DNA from: Hemerocallis citrina
Lineage: Eukaryota; Streptophyta; Magnoliopsida; Asparagales; Asphodelaceae
NCBI GenBank assembly: GCA_017893485.1
Contig: CM030359.1
Coordinates: 28,276,430 to 28,340,429 of the forward strand
Length of the DNA stretch: 64,000 bases
Direction of reading: 5' to 3'
How positions within the stretch are numbered: position 1 is the stretch's first letter; each line of letters begins with the position of its first letter. Positions 35,301-44,300 of this stretch are shown in pieces. The notes under the pieces are model-generated. The model made no database searches and was not told where the DNA came from. It worked only from the letters and a program-made list of their open reading frames with translations. The position numbers and the translations under genes were made by a program.

Positions 35301-38300
35301 ATGTGATTATGGGCTATAGAAATGTTATTGATAAACGCACAAATAATTACTGTGAACAAAGTTTTCTCCTTTCTTATTTTATATGATTATATCTACTGAG
35401 TACTGAATACACAAACTACATGTTCTCTGTTTTAATTTTTCTAATTTTTAATACAAAGCTCATCTGGTATCCTCAAATTGATGCAGCAAGTCAGCAACCA
35501 GTAATGTAGTTGCTTACTGACATCTTCTTAGATTAATTTTTGACATCTTGTAATCCAATTAGGATGTTTTAATTACTTAAAACATCACAATGTAGTTATA
35601 TACTTAAATAATTATACTTCAATAATTGTATTTATTTAATATACAAATCATTGATTCTTAACTTTTGCACATTCATTTATTTATCCGACGATACGATATA
35701 CGATATGATATGCATTACGATATGCAAGGAAAACAAAATACGACACATTTCACGGTTTGATGACTAGGAACGTGGTAATTATCTAAAATTTGGGAAGTTT
35801 GTCTTAATATTGTTACACAAGGATATACAACAATATGAATCTAGAAATCAGGAGCATGTCTACAATTTTGAAATTTAGTGGGTTTAACCACAAGTTCGTT
35901 TAAAATAGGGGAAGAAAAAAAAAATCCCATATGTATATGAAGGATCATCAGTAGTACGGAAAGGTAGTCACATTCAAATAATCCAATGAATATGGAGAGA
36001 CAACAACAAAATGAATTGCTTACCGCTGCATGTTGATACCTTGGGGATGGTGATACACCAGGAGCTAAAGTCCACTCCCACTGGCCATTTGTATGTTTGA
36101 GTAATCCATAGGCATCTGATAATGGCTGCAGATAAGTTGTTATTCATCCAATCAATAATTTACAGTGGTTAACACTAAAACCATAAAACGATAAAGATTT
36201 GTTTCTAAAATGATCTATTTTAATATTATACATCAAACGAGCAGCATTTTTGTAAAAAATAAAAGTAAAAAAAGTTTTTTTCCACGGAGGCCATTCATAA
36301 ATGTGCCAATTCCAAAAAAGCCACCCACAAATTGCTAATTCATAAAACGAAATCCACCACCCCCTCTCTACATCCAATCAGTTAAACCCAAAAATTACTG
36401 ACAATGGAGGAGTAATATCAAGGTTCTAAATGTCAGATTATATGTCGTGTCAGCCCAAGAATTTTCATTTCGGATTTCGAATTTCACGGAAACTGCAGGA
36501 CATTTAAATAAAATCGGGATGGCATGTCGGTTTAAAATATATCTCCTAAATATGTACATAACATATGCATGCACTACGTATTCACAATATCATATCCATA
36601 ACTACAGAAATATTGATTACAAGCCAAATATGCGACCATTAGCACAGAACAGGCAAAAATAATGGAACAGTGAAATATTTACAAACATAGTATATCAATA
36701 TAATCACAATTCAAACAAGGAATTACCAGGTAAAAAGTCGGGTTGAGTTGGGTTTGGAAGTTTTTATACTCAAACCCACCCCATCTTGCTAATTCAAAGA
36801 CCGACTTGATAATAGAAAGTATCTGACGAAATTTTGAACCCGAAATTTCGGGAACTTGACTCGATATAACTTATATTGTATGCTGTTTTGGTGTCCCTCG
36901 AGGTCTAAAGCCAGAATTTTGTGCACGTACAGTGGATAATACGGTCTTTCTACCCCCGTCCCGTCCCGTTAGTCTTAACAAAAATATTTACCCCTATTTT
37001 AACACCAAATAGCTCTAGTTGTCTTTTCAGAGTGAACCCTGCACCATGGGTGGTGTTTATGGAATTAGTGATTTATGGGTGACTTTTTTTTAATTGACAT
37101 ATTTGTAAGTGGCCAATGTGGAAACCAACTCCCCCCCCCCCCCCAAACAAAAAAAACAAAGGAGGAGGGGGGGGCCCATGTCTATTAATATATTATAGAG
37201 GTGGAAGAACGAAAAAGGGAATCATGTTAGGAGAGAAGAGGGGCTTCTCAGCTAGCCAATTCTGGCATAAATGTAGCATTGCGCAACATGCATATTACGA
37301 CAGCATAGTCAAATACGAGAACTACATTCAAAGCAACAGATAGTCAGATACTAATAAGTGTAAAATTGGATCCAGAGCTTATTGGAAATAGAATATCTAA
37401 AACACAAAGACATCAGAATTTTTTGCAAGTTTGTACATACCCTCAAAAATAATTCCTAAACTGGACATGTTCGAAATTTAATTATAATAGTATGCAGGTA
37501 AAAACCTTATCATAAGTATTGTACATGATGTGCTATAAACCAAAATCCTTAGTGTTGGTTTTTAATGAACACGAATCACAAAACATGATCAACCCCTCTT
37601 TCTTCTTTTCAATAGAGACCCTCACTCATCTCTCCCATAAGCCAATCCCCGTCTCCCATTCTGCTATACTCCCTCTTCCCAATATAACCCTCTACAAACC
37701 AGGGTTCCTCTGTCATCAACCCCAACTGCAATACATATCATTCCCTGATGTCCAACAACCCCTCAGAGGCCTTGGGCGAGACTGATAGCGAGTACGTCGC
37801 TAGCGAGTGTACTACGAGATGAGTAAATTTTCAAAATTGACTCCAAAATTTCGTTCGTGTAATTTGTAAATTTTTATTATGTACACCTCTATTATAAAGC
37901 CATGTCAAGTCAACACACACATCCCATCATCTTAAACTCAAATATATCATAGCTGATTACATCTGACATAAAAACAATAGCCCCAGCCCAACAGCAGCAG
38001 CACATCATAGTGGAATGAGAAAGATATTCGGCAACAGAAGAATTAGTAAAGGCATTGTCTTTGATAGTACAGAAAAATCTACTATCATCCTCTTAAATCT
38101 GATAGTATACTTAGCGAAAAGTTCAGTTATATAATTATATTCAGAACTTGGATTGTAATCTTGGTTCTTTTCTTTGTTACTGTTCGATCATTCACTTTGG
38201 ATTGCTGGCTTTCATAAGTGTGTATGATTCACAATCCATTGCTGCAAATTCTTCAGAGCCAAAACCCAAAATCTCTCCCGAACCAAGAATGAGGATGAAA

Positions 38301-41300
38301 ATAGATGGAGACTGCTTTATGAGATATGCCCCTTCAAGACTAAAAGTTAAGGATTTTTGGCTTATAGGAAATCTTATGCAATAGTGTTTATAGGGTTTTG
38401 ACATTTATGCAACTGTAACTAATAAACATGTATAGTTTGAGAGTTAATTTTAGAGGATTTTGGAGGTACATACAAATTGGGGAAAAATTTAAGATGTCCT
38501 TGCAAAAAATTGGTGTATCACTATCAAAACAAATTTTTATCTCATGAATGCTCCCCTTCATTTTCGCAGACATAACTCTCAATCCTTGGACTAGTTAGCA
38601 GCTGGATCTAACTGAATAAAATGTGTGTCACTGGGTTCTAGTGGAAACTGGAAAGTCTCTTTACTTGTGAGCAAGAGGTTGAGAGTTTGAGTCACACTTG
38701 CACCTTTAAACCCCAACTAGCATATTTAAGAGATTAGGGGCGAGATTAGGTGTATGACACTGCGGCCTTGTTCCAAAAAATCAAAAACACTCAATAATAA
38801 ATTTTTAACCTAATACAATGAGAAAAAGATTGTTCCTTCTCGAGTTTTTATTTTCTCATGGCTTCAACAACATGAACAGTGTAGATTTTTTTGTTCAAAT
38901 ATTGCCATATATTTGCTTTATTAATCATTATCTTTAACCTTTATCCATAAATTATGAAGATCTTATTTTATTAATACTTCTTGTATATAGTATGATTAGG
39001 CATTACAACTCTGTCCATCTGTCTACTCATTTCCTCAGGAACAAAACCACTTGGAGGACATAATCTCGACACCAGTTGATTGTTTAAACACAATATGAGA
39101 AGTGAATGAGAAAATAACGAAGATTGACTACTAGGAATGATTGATATTTGGGATTTCTTCATGAAATTTGAATATTTAGCTTGGTTTGCCTATGGCACAG
39201 AGGTGCTCATGCACTCCTACAGGTATTTCTCGAATATAACAGGCAGATTGTTTGCTACAGATGATTGCATAGCCTGCAACATCTGGTGTTAAATAATTTC
39301 CATGTTACACAAAAAAGATAAGGATGTAAAATTGACTTCATTGATGGGTGTCATTAGATTGATAAATCAATTGATAGAAAAACCAAAAACAAAAAACAAA
39401 AAACAAAAAACAAAACAAAACAAAACAAAAAAAAACAGAAACAAAAAAAGTCGGAAAAAGTGGAAAAGTATACTGTTCCAGATACGTCTCTTCCACCGCA
39501 AAGTAAAAGCATGCCATCAGATCGTGCACTAGCTGTCGCATACCTGCAATGTTTTAGAATGATAACTAATTGATGATGGAATCAACAAGGAAGAAACATT
39601 TAAAGTGCATATATTCACTGGAGCAACAAGCTTCAAGTCTAAGGTATTAAACTAAACACTATGTCGCTTCAGAGAGCCAATCCAAAAGAAGAACTGCACA
39701 AAACATGCAAAACACATGGACATGGCCAGTAGGTTACATAACATAGATGTATACAGATATAATAAATGACAAAGTCCTATAAAACAAGATATTTTATGAT
39801 ATACTTAAACTACCAGTGACTTCTACACTTTCCTCTGCACAAAAAAGCTCCTCAAACTTTGAGTGGGTGTACACTTAAGTTTGCCGTGAGGAAAGAGGGC
39901 TAGTCACTACGTATGAAACTCCTCACCACGACTAACAATCTATGTAACTTGGATACCTTCTACTTTAAAGACGTACATAGACAGGGGCGTTTCAGGGATC
40001 CGTGTGAGACATTTACATGAGATGTGTATGCAGCAATACTCATTGGGAAAATGCAGCTTTACCAATAACGGTTCTTCCAACTATACAAAAAAATTATTAT
40101 AACATAAAAAAAAAACTCAGACACACAATCAACTTTAAGGAACAGGAAAGTTAACAAAAGAGCAAAAGTCTTATAAACATTTTATAGATAGAAAATATAC
40201 CATCTTTCCTTTCACTATACATTTTACAATAATCTAGAGAATTGGAGAATGGCAAATGGTCATTAATGATTACAGCAAAAACCCTATCATGTCCATAGTT
40301 TACTCGGCAAGGATTTTAGCACTAAATAAGAGACTACAGAAGTTGGGTGAATAATCCTAAATTCAGTCATGTCTTTCATGGACACTTCTACTCCATGGCC
40401 TACCACATTCAAAGGGAAAGGTAACAAAATTAGTATTATGCAGAAATTTTGAACAGACGTACAGCTTACACTGGCATAATAACAAAAAAAAACCATTATC
40501 TTTTAAGAATTAAATGCACAGTGCATATAAACAAAGGCAATCTCACATTCTAGCAGACGGCTTATCGCCTTCAGGATTAAGTTTCTGCCATCTGTATGGT
40601 TTCTGTGCAGTATCCAGAGCCCAAGAATCGGATAGGACCCTCTTCCCTACAACAAAAGTAATAAAAAAATCACCTATTGTTCTGAACTAATGATGACCAT
40701 GTAGGATTCACTTATTGTATGAAGTTCACAATAAAATACTACCGCAAAGAGAGAGAGAGAGGAATTATTAGAGGGCAATTTGTTACCTTATGTTGATACC
40801 TAACTATAAAAAACAAACTGGAATTCAAGACAAAATTTAAAACTCATGCAAGGTACAAGTTGAAACTTAAGAACTAGAACAAGCACACTAATGTTCATAT
40901 AACCAATGAACATACAAATTTTGAAAATAAATAAGCAATTTAAACATGAGAAGCTTTACTATTATATTACCATGATTTTCTGAACTTTGTTGCCCTCTTT
41001 TAACATGGTTGTGTCTATATCTACTTGTAGATAAATATTATTAGATCATACATATCCATAAGCACTTCAGAAGAAGATATCCTAGTTTATCTGTTTCACA
41101 ATGTTCAACAGATAAATGCAGCTTATCGAAATAGCATGTGTATTCTGGTTGTTTGGAACCTTTGGATTAACCTAGCGTCAGCTCTAGCCTTTAAGTATCA
41201 CCCCTTAAATCTAAGCAACCCCGTCATGTCACTCCCTCTCTTCTAACGCATGTATCATATCTCGCTGCCTAGTCCCCACAACAATGTAAATATGTCAAAG

Positions 41301-44300
41301 TTATCTGATTGTTTGGAATCTTTGGATTAACCCTCTCATCAGCTCTAGCCTTGAGAATCATAACCCTTAAATCAAAGCAACCCCTCTCATGTCATTACCT
41401 CTTTTCTAATGCCTCTATCTTATCTCACTCCCTAGTCCCTACATCAATGCAAATATGACTAAGGCTATCAAGACACATTGCCACAAACACTAGACATTCC
41501 ATTCGCGTAATTCTTTTTTACTGGGACTCGTATTTAGCATGTCAAATACATGTGCAGCAAAAGACATTGTTGGATGCATGAATAACAGTATAACACAGAC
41601 ATGTACCCATTTTGAAAATGTCGGTCCACATAGGCACAAAAATGCTTTGTATATGTTGAACATAGGGACACACAAGTGCGTCCAACTCATGCTTGACAGG
41701 AAGGCAAGATATATGTTTCCCCACTTTCTTTTCATGCACCAATGATTGAAAGATAGATGATATCTTAATTTGTTATTTGCTTCCTATAGCAGTGGTTGGC
41801 AACCTTTTGTTCTCCCGATTCCATGATCTGAAGATAATCATGGGAGAAATGCACAACTCCCCCACCCCCCACCCCCCCCCCCCCACACACACACACAAAA
41901 AAACCCAAAAAAACAAAAACATGCGCATACAGAAAACTAATATGTATCCTTAATCACCTTCACATATTTCTCCTTCTAAGCTTTCTTCATTGTGCATGTT
42001 CTCTAATTATTTTATGGAACAGCAAACCATACACTACCATCTCTCACCGAACTTCCTCCCATTTATACTCTTCTTACATTTTTATTTCTTTCTTCATACA
42101 AACCCCCAACAAATATTTAAATTCCATGAAAGTCCCTCACAAATCGGTAATTCCAAATTAGTCCTTCCAAAAGTGAGTCACAATCTAAATAACAACATCA
42201 TGGAAATTCTGGTCCATTGAACAAACTCTCATGAAAAAATCTTACGTGGAAGGGTATCGCTCTCCCAAAATTGTTTCTCTACCCTTGCAATTCCTAAATT
42301 ATTCTGCTTATGATTTGTCCTCAAGATTGGTTTAATCAATTAGATTTTCATAATGTTGATTGATCCCTTTTAAAGTGGAACGAGGGACTCATATAGGAAG
42401 GGCTTGTGGAGGACTTACATGAAATTTCAATATTTGTTGGGGACTTGTGTAGAAAAAACCTTTTTTTTCTTATTAGATTAATGTGTGCTCCCAGAGGCTT
42501 CTTGTATCTGATAGACAATGCCATTATATCAAATAGTAGATGATGATGATGAATAAGAGAATACTAAGAATTCCATATAATCCTCCACAATCTAAATTAT
42601 TATACAGCCATTAAATTTTAGGGTGAATATTTAAAGAGCCAGTCACAAATGTACGAAATTCTTACCTATAACCAACAAAAGTTCACTTAATCAAACAACT
42701 CTTACGTAAGAAAGCTTGGAATTTCAACTCACCATCATTCCCGCTTACTGACACAAGAAACCGTTGAGCAACCAAGTCCATGGCATGCCCATAGCGAGGG
42801 CCCGGACCAGGGCCCTGAACCACCACCCTATACCACAACACATGTTCTCATTAGTCATTACCACTCTTCAACTTATCAAAATAAATAATTTACAAGAGGT
42901 AATCCTCGATCTATACCTATGCCACTTGTATTTATCATTTGTCAGGTCAAGGACATAGAGATCATCAGTAGAATGCCCAGCAGGGCCTATGCCACCCTGG
43001 TAAAAAAGGACAACCCTATCAATTGATTTCCCATTATCACTATGAAATGAGAAGAAAAAAACAATCTATCTAAAAGTTCTAAAATTTGAAGTATTCGATT
43101 ATATCACCTGGAACACAACCATAGTGCCAACTGCTGCTGCTGCATGGGCAGCCCGGGGGGATGGTGGCTCTCCAGCTGGATTCATCCTATCATATGAACA
43201 ACCCAAAAGATTGTAGAGATTCTTCAAAGAAAATGTGGTAATATTTATACATAAACACAATATGATATATATAGAAAGTTAGATAAACTTCCAAACACAA
43301 CCAATAGATATTTATAGGAGGGTTATAATCACTAGTCACCACGGATATCAGGGTATCGTCTGCCATTTCTCGATAATATCGAGGTATCGGTAGGAAAATT
43401 CCAATTGAGCTCATGCAATGCATCAGTATCATGATTATAATGAGTGTGATCCCTTATCAAAATGAGTTAGTTTTTCAACCCTCCAGAATTGCAGGAGATG
43501 TTTCTCTCCATTTCATGTATGTTTAAACTCGGGATCCTCGACTATACATGAGTGATTAAACCACAACGTATGGCACGTTGGATCCAAAAGGCATCATAAA
43601 CAAGTTCCCTAGCCATTCTGTTACGCCAATTTATTTTCAAAATATAATAATAAGTTCTCTACTTCCTTCCACTATGGCAATTTATTTGCAAAAAAACAAT
43701 GTGCTTGGTTTGAGATGCAAGCGCAAGTGAAAAATCAAATTTCCCTCCTAACTTTATGAACCAATTCCCAAAATAACCTTGAAATACTTGAGGGAAATTA
43801 TGTTTTGTAAGAGCATCTGTAGTCGTTTGCCAAATATCGATAAAATGGATATTTGGCAAACGAACGTGCTGCACTCGTTTGCCAAATATCCATTTTATCG
43901 ATAAATCGCTACAGTCGATTGCAATAAATGAGAATCGATAAAGCTTTTATCGATATTTGAGGGACGGCACTTCAAGTGCCGTCGCTTGATTTTTTATAAT
44001 TTTTTTCCATTAAAAAATCCCCCAAATCCCTCGGACGGCACTTCATGTGCCGTCCTTTGATTTTATTTTTTTTTCCAATTAAAAAAATCCCATCGCTCAC
44101 CCAAATCCTCGGACGGCACTTGAAGTGCCGTCCGGAGGGTTTTGTATTTTTTAATTTTTTTTGCAATTTGTGAAAATGTTTTTGCAATATTTTAATTTTT
44201 TTTGCAATTTCTGAATTGTTTTTGTAATTTTTTGAAATTTTTTTGTAATTAATGAAATGTTTTTGTAATTTCGGAAAAACTGGAAAATGTCAAAAAAAAA

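Noticed and set aside
39181..39290. Extra exon of the BSL1-like gene in intron 7
   Set aside because: Exons 7 and 8 already join without a gap in the conserved protein, and this stretch has a stop and no Kelch similarity.
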